DNA of 64,000 nucleotides from Taenia hydatigena (Eukaryota; Platyhelminthes; Cestoda; Cyclophyllidea; Taeniidae), in assembly GCA_036345935.2 (NCBI GenBank), contig JADWOT020000001.1, positions 31,625,062 through 31,689,061 of the forward strand. Reading direction: 5' to 3'. A program made the position numbers and the translations under genes. This document shows, piece after piece, positions 35,901 through 47,040 of this stretch. Position 1 is the stretch's first letter. Each line of letters begins with the position of its first letter. The notes under the pieces were generated by a model, which saw nothing but the letters and a program-made list of their open reading frames with translations, was not told the DNA's origin and made no database searches.

Positions 35901-38559
35901 GCCATGGAGGGGATTAGGGGAATATGAGCAGTTTACAGACTCGAGTGGTCTTGGTTTTGCAACAAACGCAATTTCGCAGGTTGTGGTAGGGCGCTACGAC
36001 TCGGATGGATGGTGCCACACAATCTAGCGTTGGTAAATGCATCCAAAGGGCTCATGTGAAAAGTGGAAGAAAAAGGCTCAAAGTTATGCACCCTAAGCAG
36101 AGGGTCACATAAGCACAGTAGGCTGCTCTTGAACACCTGTTTGGTTAGTGGGGTGTGAGTTGGATCTAGAGTTTCCAATTGTCAATGGCGGTGCCTGCGC
36201 ATTCTAGTGGACGTACACGTGGTGGCACAGTTGCTTCAACAATGTCCAAACGGACGTCACTCACGCAGCTTAAATAAAAGCCTTTAAACGAAAATTGGGG
36301 GATTTGCTCTAAGCAACAGTCGACACCTCTCCTTGATTGGCTGATGCTCTAGCAACATCTAGAGAACAATTAGTGTAATGCCTGAGTTGACTGTAATGTA
36401 AGCAAGGCAGCTGACAGGCTCACAAGTGGGTGCAGCACCAGCCCGACATCTAAGAGTAAGTGAGGCTGTCTCTCGAACCAATAGATTTGCTTTCCATACT
36501 GGTCTTACTATCGATAGCAAGCTCGAACCATTTGACATTTTAAAGGGCATTTGTGCCATTGTCACATTGGTGCGCGGAATTCATTTCAGTGGCTGTTTAC
36601 CACTAACAGCAAAATTGGGTTCGTTGGATTCCTAAACAGCCTGCCAGCCCACAAACTTGAATGGACAGCGCCGTCAGTGAAGCACCTGCAGCAATGCCAA
36701 TCACTGTGACCACGACAATGCAGCAGGTGCAACAACAACGCTACTCGTCACCTCTCTAGTGGCCTTCTTCGATCCAGACAGGGATGCGACCTCGCAGCCC
36801 CAGTGTTCACAATCGCCATTGCCTTCACTGGCATTGTAGTGAAACACTCGATTTTGCAACTCGCTTAGCCGGAAACGCCAATGTTGTTTCTGCACTTGGG
36901 TTACGCCAACCTCAAAGACCTACAGAACCATGTTCGTGGATGTTGCCTCCACAGTGGTCCTGGAGACACCACTGACAGTGTCATTCCACCGGAGAATGAA
37001 TCCATTGACATGGAAGGAGCGAACCCACTTCCGCCTACACGGTAATCACACTTAGACGGCTGACTGACTGGTGGCTTGTAAAAAGCCTAATGTACCCACT
37101 GGATAGCCAAGTAAAGCAGGTAGTGAACCTGTTTTCCTAAGTAGCTGATCAATTTGGGGCCATGGTAGCTTCCAACTATTAGATCGTTATGGACACCACC
37201 AACCAGTTGAACTGCGGTCTGTTTATGCATCCCAGAGAACATAGACAGTGTGATAGTGTATGAATAAGCCCCATTAGAGCTGTTGGTCGTTTTCATGTTC
37301 GATTGGTTAGGTGGATGGTTCAACTGCAACGCAGGAGGGTGTGGGAAATGTGAGGCTTTGTGAGCAACCTAAGCAATGAGAGACTTGAGCAACAGATGAT
37401 CATAGTGAACAAAGAGAGGATGTGAAAGCTAAGCGAAGGGTTTATTACTGCGGTGAAGGTGAAGGTGAGCAAATAGACAAGAAGTCGATGCGTCGATATG
37501 CAAGCAGTAGTAGAAACGGGATAAGGAGGCTAAGGAGGAAGTGGGAGATGGAAAAAGGAGGCGGAGGAGAGTTTGCAGTGTCGAGTTTATAAGTGTAAGG
37601 GTGTAAAGCTGCTATGTCGCCGAGCTTTATTTATTTTCATCCTAACATGAAATTTGTGTGTTTAATGTAACCCGCTGCTCAGCAGCTACAGCACTCATTG
37701 TTTTAGCCTTCACATCATGGCAGCTACCGCAGGAAGGTAGAGGGTGTTGTGACATTCTAGCAACTGGAACAACTGTTAATGTGACTGATGTCTAAATCAG
37801 GAAGCATTTACGAAGTTAGCGATTGTGTCAATGCGTCTGTATTGGAATAGGGAATGCGTTTCTTCCTCGAAGGTAGATGACGACAATTCCACTTCGCTCG
37901 CCTAAACACCGACTCAACTCTCCAGCCCCAGCTTCCATGATCCTTGAGCCAGCTACATCTCTACCTTTCTATCTTAGTGATACAGTTAGGTAGTCGGACA
38001 GGAAAACTGCTTTGCAAAACATTTTTCATTAATATGGGCTAGACTACTGCGATAAGAAGTGTAGGACTAGAAAGCATTGCCTGTTTGCTGGCTGCTCTTA
38101 TCTCTTCATTACTTCACAAGTGCAGGACAAGTGGAAAAGCGCATGATGGGTCGAAATCTCTTTTTGAATTATGCGATCATGCTATAGGGTAGGGAGAAAG
38201 GGGACGACGAAGAAGGGACAAAGAAGGCACTGACTCCTAATTGCTAAAAAGGCTGACTTAGACGGGCAAATCCATCTACAACGTCATTGACTCAGACTAT
38301 TTGAAAGCAACTAAACAGTCAACGGAACTAAACCTTCACGACAATGTGGACATTTACCAAGACCCATTTTCTAAGAAGCTTTAAAGAGCCTTCGGATGTC
38401 GTTACCCACCCTTTGGTAAGCACGACTAGTCCTCCGACGACAGCTACGTCATGCAGCTGGCACAAAGCCATCCACCACCTACCAGTTTCATCGCATTCGC
38501 CAGCCAGCATCTCTCACTCCTCATCCTTTTCAACGTCTCCCTTTGCGTCGACTACTCCC
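32970..38559. other. Gene-free stretch with scattered repeat fragments
   Basis: About 33930-34350 and 37040-37330 share weak similarity (GACACCTCC/GACACCACC, then AAAGCTGTT/AGAGCTGTT and GGATGGTTC). Similar traces occur near 46.7 and 50.3 kb. The frame 34194-34565 (123 codons) has no supporting context. Purine-rich + strand sequence occupies about 37480-37570. No gene is supported. Confidence 0.4.
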
Positions 38560-38780
38560 TCCCTAGTTAGGATGTTAGATATCTTAAGCTGGTCCAGCTC
38601 CAATTTCCGTGCGCTCTTGCTATCTAGCGCTACTACTGAAGAGGCACGACATGGAGCGAGTGCAAGGAGGAGAAGAAAGGAAACCAGGCCCAATTATGAT
38701 CGGATGTTGTAGTTCAGTGATGCTTACGGCAATCGCGTCTGGACATGGTGTGCACCGCCTACACTGCGTGCCTGTAAGCC
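38560..38780 (-). pseudogene. Broken paralogue of the secreted cationic peptide gene
   Basis: Read on the minus strand, this matches the intact gene at 40194 from its promoter-proximal leader (GTGTAGGCGGTGCACACCAT against GTGTAGGTGGTGCACACCAT) through the signal peptide and into the acidic spacer. The start codon position is ATC (38703-38705) instead of ATG, the fourth codon is TAA (38694-38696), and the sequence aligned with the TATA box is CTTACAGGCA-like. The hydrophobic core (FLLLLAL) and an ARKLELD segment matching ARKLEAD are still readable. The cationic C-terminus is not recognisable. The two copies lie head to head about 1.5 kb apart. Confidence 0.8.
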
Positions 38781-40100
38781 TAAGAATGCGCCTGCTTAAC
38801 TAACCGAAATCGTTGTTTAGACGAGTAGGCGATAAAAATGTGTGAAGTACATCGGATACGCGATGCTGTGCAAATGGATTCGTCAGAGGGTTCACCTAAG
38901 CACTATGTTTCTAAGTTTAAAGCCAAAAGTCAAGAATATTACCTACTAGCTGCAACTACTCCAAATAACGCTAAATTTATCGAAAAATACTAGGACGCTA
39001 TGCGCATAATTACAGTCTCATGTCATCAGAAATAATTATTGAGTTCTGGCTTCCTAAAATTTCCCAACATCTTTTGGAGGACTTAATACAAGGAGTCTCC
39101 GCTAGCATCGTGGAGCATGCTCATTCGCGTAGTATCGGCCGTGAACAAATATGCAAATAAAATTAAACAAGAAAAACATTTATTTCATTACAGATGACAC
39201 ATGCGGGGCGGAAGGTATCAGACAGGAAAATCGTGCAAAGTAATGTGCTAAAGCCCAGACAATGCTCGATCGTGGACTGCTCGTCTGGGTTTCTAGACCG
39301 TTTTGCTGGAACAGCTATGTAGAACGAACTCGCTTCCTCTTGAACTATGACTCGGGACTGATGAAATTGCGAAATTTAATGAGACATCGGAATGATTTTC
39401 CTGCCGAACAGCGATTTTGCTGCGGCAAAGTCTGACGGAAGGTGTTCTGCAGTACTATTCATGATGAGGTGCACCGGTGGAATTAGTCGTCACTTCCTGG
39501 CGATTGAGATCATCGTCATAACATTACAAGTAGTGTCCAGATAGAATAATAAGGGAAATGCTTTAACCCGGGTGGGCATTATATTCTCAGCTGCTTTAGT
39601 TGCCATGTTAATGACTGTGGTCGGTTTTGTCTATTTTCAATTTAAGACATTCTTCACTCACAAGTCGTTTAGGTGTCTTGGGGAGCAATTTGGACTCTAC
39701 ACTGCTTTTCCGCTTCGCACAAATGTTCTTAGCTGTTTTTCCTTTGCAAAGTAAGATATTCAGCGAGGCACATATTCCGTTCATATCCATGGCAGTAGTT
39801 TTGTACTAACCTACACGCTGATATCTCTGGATGAATGGGAGATGGGGTATTTTGCCTAGCAGTAGTTACTCCGAATACAAGCAGAAGTTACGAATGAAGG
39901 AATATTTGTTGATTTCAAAATTAAATCATAATTTTACTCTGATGTAGGGCTCAAAACCCAGCGGACACACTGGAACTCTCATCAATACAAAAGTGCCCAA
40001 ATGACGAGACCGATGTTATTTTCTTCAGATTCTGCTATCCAAGACAATTGTAATGCAGCATCAAAACCACCCACTCGTGTAAACAAGGCTGTCGGAAAGT
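38781..40100. other. Spacer between the two peptide loci
   Basis: AT-rich, with only short frames (for example 39572-39754, hydrophobic, no splice or conservation support). No further paralogue of the peptide was found here. It may hold divergent regulatory sequence, but none can be named. Confidence 0.4.
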
Positions 40101-40122
40101 TAATCAAGTGCTTGGTGAAGCA

Positions 40123-40130
40123 TATAAATA
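40123..40130 (+). promoter_or_regulatory. TATA box of the secreted peptide gene
   Basis: TATAAATA lies 64 nt upstream of the ATG. A start site 25-30 nt downstream would leave a 35-45 nt leader. The match to a core TATA element is exact, and the aligned position in the broken paralogue has lost it. Confidence 0.6.
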
Positions 40131-40193
40131 CGTGGTGTAGGTGGTGCACACCATTTACGTACCCGGTCGCCGTCAATACCTCCAAAGCACAGA

Positions 40194-40508
40194 ATGCGAT
40201 CACACTGGAGCCTGGTCTGTCTTCTTCTCCTCCTTGCATTCGTCTCACATCGAGTGTCTCCTGCTGTAGTGCCAGACGGTGAGACTGCACGAAAATTGGA
40301 AGCGGACCTGTTTGAGACACTCGATTCCCCGAGTGATGAGGTATTTACCGAATCAGAGAAAGATTTGTTGGATGTCGTCATGCCAGCTGGATGGCGTCGT
40401 TTTCGAGAAAGGCTGAGGCGTGCCTTTCGAAGGATCGGCGATGGTGTCCGGAGGTTCATCAGAAAGCATGGAGATGTCATCATTCCCATCATCCTTCGAG
40501 GCCTTTGA
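40194..40508 (+). CDS. Secreted cationic amphipathic peptide precursor (candidate defence peptide)
   Basis: This is an intact single-exon frame of 104 codons. The ATG has A at -3. Residues 1 to about 24 form a classical signal peptide (basic start, LVCLLLLLAFV core, SPA before the likely cut). Residues 25-66 are acidic, about 12 Asp/Glu to 3 Lys/Arg. The C-terminal 38-39 residues begin WRRFRERLRR and carry about 13 Lys/Arg against 3 acidic residues. They form an amphipathic helix, a Gly-containing hinge (IGDG), a second basic helix and a hydrophobic end (VIIPIIL). There are no cysteines after the signal. This order (signal, acidic pro-piece, cationic helix) is that of antimicrobial peptide precursors and recalls trematode helminth defence molecules, cecropins and cathelicidins, but without a cathelin domain. 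Homology is not shown. It has a TATA box upstream and ATTAAA downstream. The long minus-strand frame across it is a shadow. Role in membrane lysis or host-cell modulation is inference. Confidence 0.8.
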   Translation: MRSHWSLVCLLLLLAFVSHRVSPAVVPDGETARKLEADLFETLDSPSDEVFTESEKDLLDVVMPAGWRRFRERLRRAFRRIGDGVRRFIRKHGDVIIPIILRGL

Positions 40509-40592
40509 AGACTATGCCGCGGGGGCGTGTAGGTGTTTGCAAATAGCCTTACTCTGTGTCGCTGTAAGCTCATTCTGCTAGAAAGCACCTTC

Positions 40593-40598
40593 ATTAAA
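40593..40598 (+). promoter_or_regulatory. Candidate poly(A) signal of the peptide gene
   Basis: ATTAAA lies 85 nt after the TGA stop, within the expected distance for a short 3' untranslated region. Confidence 0.45.
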
Positions 40599-40619
40599 TT
40601 TAAAGGAAATTTATTAGTG

Positions 40620-41209
40620 TACGATGATGAGACTTTGAGATTTCCAAATATATTTATGTATGGCTTATCCCATTTCAAATTGGGACGATCTGGTGATGCG
40701 GACTACCACGAAGTTTAATCTTAAATTGATTGTTAGGAAGGATGGTATATGCTCCAACTATTTACAAACAGCTCTCCTGTTCCTTTTTTCATTACGAATA
40801 TATTGACAGTGGTTCTAAGGCCACCATAATAACTACTGCTGCAATGAAGACTGAGATAAATGAAAACAATTGTTAATTTAGAATAAATGCTGCTGAGACC
40901 CCAACCTGTGATCATTTACAATAGCAGGGCTACCAGAATCAAGTCAAATTATGACATCAACTTAAGCTTTGAGCACCGCATAATGAGAAGCAATGGAATG
41001 AAACTACCTTCGATGGAATTTGGGCCCATTAGACTGGTCAGCCACGGGTGCAGTGGCATCAACGGGAATCGTGTGTAAACATAGGAATTGCGGCCTGAAC
41101 CTTGTATGAATATGCGCAGTAAAGTATTTGTTTGCCCCTTTAAAACCATCGTTTATGCTCGTAGGCAGACCGAATAAACATAATTAAGCCTTGGAGAGGA
41201 GACACCGTA
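40620..41209. other. Gene-free stretch
   Basis: AT-rich with short frames only. AATAAA occurs near 40882 but is not tied to a gene. Nothing else is seen. Confidence 0.4.
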
Positions 41210-42180
41210 GAACACAATTAAGCCAACGTCATTTCGACGACTCTGTGCAAGGTCTGAAGCCATCGAATGCGAGAGCATTTGGCTAGTGGAAGGGGTAGAC
41301 GATGGTTTGATGCTAAGATGTGAAGTGAAGTTAAGAAGAGACGTTGTGTATACTTTTAATTCTAGTCAATTTTACATGTCACTGTCACCAATGTGACAGT
41401 GCATCAATCGCGGGTGTGGTGTGGACATGGGAGGTATCAGTGTGACAGCTTCTATCCACGGCGTTTAACTGAGTCGGTGCATTGCACTAAAGAAATCGTA
41501 GGCGTAAACCGAAGCCACTTAAGTCCGCAATGAAGGGGGATTGTGAATTGCTCGTGTCGTGCTGATTCCCTCTACGGCTACACGCCAATCACAGCCCACA
41601 GATCCAGAGACGCTGATGCGGTCGATGCTATAAGGTACTCGGGATGCTATGTTCGGGCCCACTCACCCTCTCATTCCCCTCCTCGTTCCGTCGATCCCAA
41701 CCACCTCCAACAGGCGACCATCGCTTCTTTTACACCTACTCACCTACGCACTCAAAGCGCCATCACTAACCCCATTCGCCTTTACCCGCTAGTTCCCAAA
41801 AAAGGTAATAAAATTAGCACTTTGTGTGACCAAAACTTTATTTAGTCATGCCACCATGCCAGAGTGAAAGGGACTAGAAGGTAAGGAGCATGAGCAACCA
41901 AGAATCAGAAAAAGGAAAGGAAAACAGTATCGAAGTTAATTTGAATTATCAGTAATACCTGTGCTGTCAACATGAAATCAGTTTCACTGCATTGAGACAG
42001 CAGTCAACCAATGCAGAGCCTCAGTACGTGCAGAAGAAGGCTGCGCAGACTGATTCGCTTTCCAACAGCGTCATCACCGTGTCACCAAAGCATACACCTT
42101 GCGGCGATGTGGCTTCATAGTCTATCGTTGACGGGAAGACAAGGATTTGAGATTAAAATCACGAACGTTTTGGAAGCGAG
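41210..42180 (+). repeat. Dispersed repeat family G, copy 2
   Basis: This is same-strand similar to 17290-18010. Both contain AGAAGAAGGCTGCGCAGACT and the CATGCCACxxTGCCAGAGTGAAAG region (near 42030 and 41848 here). The frame 42011-42415 is not matched in the other copy and is probably accidental. Confidence 0.65.
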
Positions 42181-42749
42181 TGAATGGGTAATAGGAGATT
42201 TTTTGGTCTATTTGATCCCACTCTACTCGTTGCAAGGATGTGAAGGTCAAAAAGGAGAGATAATCGCCAAACTAACCACGCGCTTTGCGATTTCTTCTTG
42301 CCACGATCTGAGCAGACACCAACCAGAGAGTCTCCAGTGCATTATTTGGAGTTTTCTCTTTCAAGTGCTGCGATTGGTGACATTTGTTAAAACGGGTGCC
42401 ACACAGGACTCTTAACAGATAAAAGACCGAAAGATTCCGGCTTACTTGTTCATTTCCGTCTATCCTGCCCCTGGTTGACCCCTAAGACCATGACGGTTGC
42501 AAGGACTCGCTTGGGTAGAAGAAACATCTCTGTAGATATCACTCATGCGAGAAGTAAACGCATCGGCATGAGACGTTAAATTTTACCAGATGGTTGCAAG
42601 GACGAATTTGAGCCAGGTCTGAAAGTTCCTGAGGCTGCAAGCTACTTTTGAACCAAGGAGAACAAAGTGGATGAACGACGAATTGCTCCCACATTGCAGA
42701 AAAACGTTAATAGTCCAGACAAATTGAAGAGTCCAAGTCAAACGGCTTT

Positions 42750-43650
42750 GCTAGCGAGCAACACACACCTGTCTGCCAAAGTAGGCAAGTTGTGCAAACG
42801 TCACTTGTTTGGTGATTGGACCACCATTTGGTGCTAAAATGGTAAGACGTCCACCACGATTGCAGATGTTACTTGAAAACAGTCTCAATCCGCATTGGCT
42901 GAGACGTGACTCCCACGAAGTTTGATGCTGCTGCAATGTTAGCAGCGACGCACCGCCATAATTGCGAAGGTGTGTAACAAGGTGGACATCAATCTCCATC
43001 ACTGGAGACATTGATGACGAGTTGGGATGAAAAGGCTTAAGCACGTTCGGAAAAGAACAGGTTCTGTTGCTGAACCACCACTGTCGCCATGACTAGTGCT
43101 GCTGCGAGGAAGAAGAGACGCAGGCACACGCGACTTCAATGGCTAGATTAGCCACCACATAATTCAATAACGTTGACATTTCTGAAGCAGCTTCGTCACG
43201 TCGCCATACCTGTATTATTCATGCTTGACCAAGTAGTTTCCAATTTTAGAAAGAAGCGTTTGAAGAACACGTCCTTGGCTTCGGAACTGTCGTCATCAGC
43301 CTTCAAAGAATTAAAGTTCCTACTAAACCGGCATCACATCAATTAAAAGTACTTCCTGGCGGATTGCACTCTACTCTTTCTAAAGGGAATAAAAGCTATG
43401 CAACAATGAGGGAAGGAAGATGCACAGATCTAATTACATAAACCAACAAACCCATCGAAATGTGTCACAAAATCAGCTTTAACACATCTTTGGTAATTGA
43501 TGAACGAGGCAGAGTGATGAGTGTTATGAGAGCACTTTTCTCTCTCGAAGGCAGATGATGACGGTTCCGCAGCAAGAATGGTGTTCGCCGAACACTTCTC
43601 GTTCACCATTGAGGACTACTAAGTCAAGCCTATATGAAGCGCATAAACCG
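42750..43650 (-). repeat. Dispersed decayed-ORF family, copy near 43 kb
   Basis: The minus-strand frame 42751-43044 (97 codons) reads SPVMEIDVHL, then LLTLQQHQTSWE, then GPITKQVTFAQLA. All have counterparts at 31.86-32.15 kb on the + strand. About 43540-43650 on the + strand is the other end of the same family (GAACACTTCTCG, then TTGAGGACTACT). The pieces are rearranged and broken. Confidence 0.6.
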
Positions 43651-44879
43651 TAATTAATTCAGTCGTTCAGTCTAGCAGATGGACGCGAGTGCTTATGACT
43701 ATAACCGTAGCAGCCAGAGATGCCAATGACGCCCGAGCTGGCGTGCATAACTGTGCTTCTCTTCACATCTCAGTGGTTAGTGCTGCCTTGACCTAAGGGA
43801 ACTCCGCAACTACGTAAAGAGGTTGTGTTAGAGCAGCCTTAACCAGGATGCAAATGCGGCATCACCATCTGTTCGCGGTATATGGCTGAGGTGATGTGAT
43901 GGAGATATTTCTCGAAAAAACCTTAGCATCGACTCCTCACTCTCCTCCCTCTATTTTACGCATACACTGAGGCCACTTATCAGTGCTGAGGAGACGTCAG
44001 GCTTTTAACCACCAATGTGAGGTGGTGAGGCTTCAAGCGTATTGTGTCCTCACAACTGCTCTAAGCCTCTTGGCCCAGCCCTTGTTCTTTCCACGCCGAT
44101 GCATTTGATCCTCGCTTGAATGCCATTGTCTTTCAAACCCAAGTGAAATCTTGCACAATCCACAAAGAGTAATGCGAATTTTTTGCATGCGGCGCTTAGG
44201 ATTCTTGTAGTTTGTAGGCCGCAATCGAAGGGCGTTGGGGGTCTGCTGTAGCCCGAAGAACACAATCTTCTCACTGAAATCAGGGTGGCATCCTAGTCAG
44301 CTCAAGTGACGCTCAATCCTTCTTCTTTTTCCCTACTCCTTCAGCAAGTCAACTGTTGTAGGTGTGCAAGAATGCGCATTCGTTTGAAAGAGGATGTCAT
44401 TCGTGCAAGGATTAGCGCATCGGCGGTATCTTCCTCCACCTCACCTTGAGTATGTGACGATCCTTTCTAATCGGAAGATCATTTTGCCCATGTTCCTCTT
44501 AGACGGCTAGTTAATCAGTGGAGTGTAAACCAATTTTAAATGGAGTAAACGTTTGCAAGTGCTTCTGGGGTTCTTAATTTTGGTGGTATTGTCTATGTCG
44601 GTAGCATGGTTGCTGATCTACTGATTAGTCGACAGCTAGAGCTATGACTAATTGACATTTAACCTTCTGCTATTATAATCTACGCACTTGATTGCCAAAT
44701 GAGGGAAACTAGTGAACTGGATCACTCACAGCTACAGCCACACCCAACAGTTGGCTCGTTACAGACATGACTAACGAACGGCAACTAGAGCGATCGCTGA
44801 TTGAAGTCTGACATCGACGACATCGCTTGAAAGCCAATTCTCCAAGTAGTAAAATGAAAGCATTAATTAAAAGAGCGCA
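43651..44879. other. Gene-free stretch
   Basis: Two overlapping minus-strand frames (44033-44263 and 44050-44274) are basic-residue rich but have no splice context or conserved partner. Nothing is recognised. Confidence 0.35.
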
Positions 44880-45670
44880 TTGCGAAGTGTCCAAAGGTTG
44901 TGGGATTCGTCACCCCTCTTTGACCTTCTCATCCTTGGAACAAGCAAAGTGTGAGCAGTTAGTACACAAGGTCTCATGAAATCCAATTGCTCGCGTCCGG
45001 CACGGTCGGATGATTGGGCGCTGCTGCGCACGCAGTTTAGTTTCAAATCCTCGTCAACTCGTCGGCAGCAGACGAGGCAGTCACATCGCCGTAATGTTCA
45101 TGCTTTGGTGAGTTTGCGAAGATGCTATCGGAGGATGAAATAGTCTGCGTAGCCTTATTCTGCACATACCAAGGCTGCGCACTGGTGAACTGTTGCTATC
45201 TGGTAACATAATGACATCAGGAGTGTTGCTGTAAATTTAAATTAACTTCGATACTGGTTTTCTTCCCTTGTTTTGATGTTTGATTGCTCGTGCTCCTTAC
45301 CTCTTATCCTCTTTCACCCTAGCACACTGGCATGATTCAAATAAAGTTCCGCCCACTTCGAGCGCTAATTTTCACTAACCATTCTAAGAAGCATTGAGTA
45401 AAGGGGAATGGGATAAGCAACAGTGCATTATGTGGATAGGTGAGTAAGTGTGAGGGACGCCATAGTAACCTGTAGGAGATGGTCAAGATTAATCAAATAA
45501 GTAGGAAAAGGAAGCAGTAATTGATGCGGACAATTCACTAGAATCACCACTATGCACAGCAGTTGTCTCCTCTCAAGTTCACTTCACCCCTTAGCATCGA
45601 ACCGTCGTCTACCTCTCCCACTAGCCAAATGCTCTCGCATTCGATGACTTCAGACCTCCCGTGGGGTCGT
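44880..45670 (-). repeat. Dispersed repeat family G, reverse copy
   Basis: This matches 19490-19910 and 32570-33170 on the same strand (GACCTTCTCATCCTTGGAA-like, GCACACTGGCATGATTCAAA-like). Its right end contains the reverse complement of the GAGAGCATTTGGCTAG motif. No gene. Confidence 0.6.
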
Positions 45671-46719
45671 CGGAATGACATCTGTGACAAACCAGACAAA
45701 GGTGTTTGCGCAGCCAGCATGGGCATAGACACAGACACAGAGGGGTGATCACCTCAGGTTGAATTAATTCTCCAGCGGTTTCTCAACCCACCAACAACCT
45801 CTGAAGGATTTCACATCTACATTTAAGCAGCTTTTGAGGTAGTGCCTGGTCGTATTATTATGAGCAGTCGGCCTCTCAGTACTACGGCTACCCACAGTCA
45901 ATTCAGCACTAAACTCTCGGATGTTGACAAGGAGAATGACATTTTCATATCATTGGAAACTAGTCAGAAAATGCAGCATTGAAGACTCTATCCCAAAAGC
46001 ATTTGGTCTTCACTGAGAAAGACTTGCCTAACAGAGGGTATCAAGCAATTAAGACGGACGCCTCGAGACAAGAAGAGGAGACAATGGCTTACATTGAGTT
46101 CGTCTCTACGCCAAGTCATTCAATGGACTACAATAAGCCACGGTTGTGTCGGGCGTATAAGTTGAATTAAGGAATTCATGGTATACAACTTCGTCACCGT
46201 TGGGGGGTAAGGTAAACAAATCTCCAGTTCTCAAATTTCACTGATGGTATCGACGCACTCCAGAGAAAATTGACAAAGTAACACAATCACTAGCTGTTAT
46301 TTAGGCGGATTTTCAGTTGGTTTGTCGCTTTGGCCAGTCACGCACTCAACAATTTGTGCAACTGAATGGCAGGTTGTGTGAATACTTAATGAACTCTGGC
46401 AGAGAGCGTTGTCCATCTAAGTTGTCAATTGCTATTTAATCATCATAATCATCAACCCATGCCAAGGGATAAGTCGCTTTAAAAATATTTGTCACTTGAG
46501 TGATAATTTGGTTATTTGATAGACTAATCAGTCAGTCAACAAGTTATGCAGCAGCTGATTTAAAAATTCGCTTCCTATCTCACTTAATTGTAAGCGTGTC
46601 TAGCTGGATGGCTGGAAGCTTGTTGAGAGCATGGCAAGTTTATTCAATAGACAAAAGACGAAAGTGGTGAGCCGTCAGTGATTCAAGGCGCTGAGTAACT
46701 GCTGGCTAACCCAGAGCCA

Positions 46720-47040
46720 CAGTCACGGCCTACAGTCAGTTTGTTATCGACTCGACCAGCCCATTGAACTACAGATCTGCAAGTCAACGGGGGATGCCGA
46801 ATAGTGCAGTAATAAGTGATTACAAGCAAAATGGGAAATGTCCAATTGATATTAGTGATGCACACACGAAAGTTGGCAATCGTGACTTCTTCAAGACTGT
46901 ATCTGAGTTCTTTAAGGGTGAACGTGGAATGAATACGTGACTGCGTAAAATGAGTTGTCAGAAAGGCATATCACGGGAGTCCCTGGCGTCTCACTGGTCT
47001 ACATCGCTACATTATGGCATTGGTTAATAAAGGGATAAGA
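46720..47040 (-). repeat. Repeat, inverted partner at 27.17-27.47 kb
   Basis: This is the inverted copy of the 27170-27470 stretch, with the same reading frame (here on +) interrupted by TGA. Surrounding sequence to about 48.9 kb contains no supported gene. About 48890-49010 is in turn matched, inverted, near 63130-63300 (CTTGGAAGTCATCTTTGCCA). Confidence 0.65.

Noticed and set aside
40100..40678. 192-codon frame on the minus strand, the longest in the window
   Set aside because: It lies antisense to the cationic peptide gene, whose frame has a signal peptide, promoter and poly(A) signal. The long minus frame follows from the Arg-rich codon usage of the plus strand.
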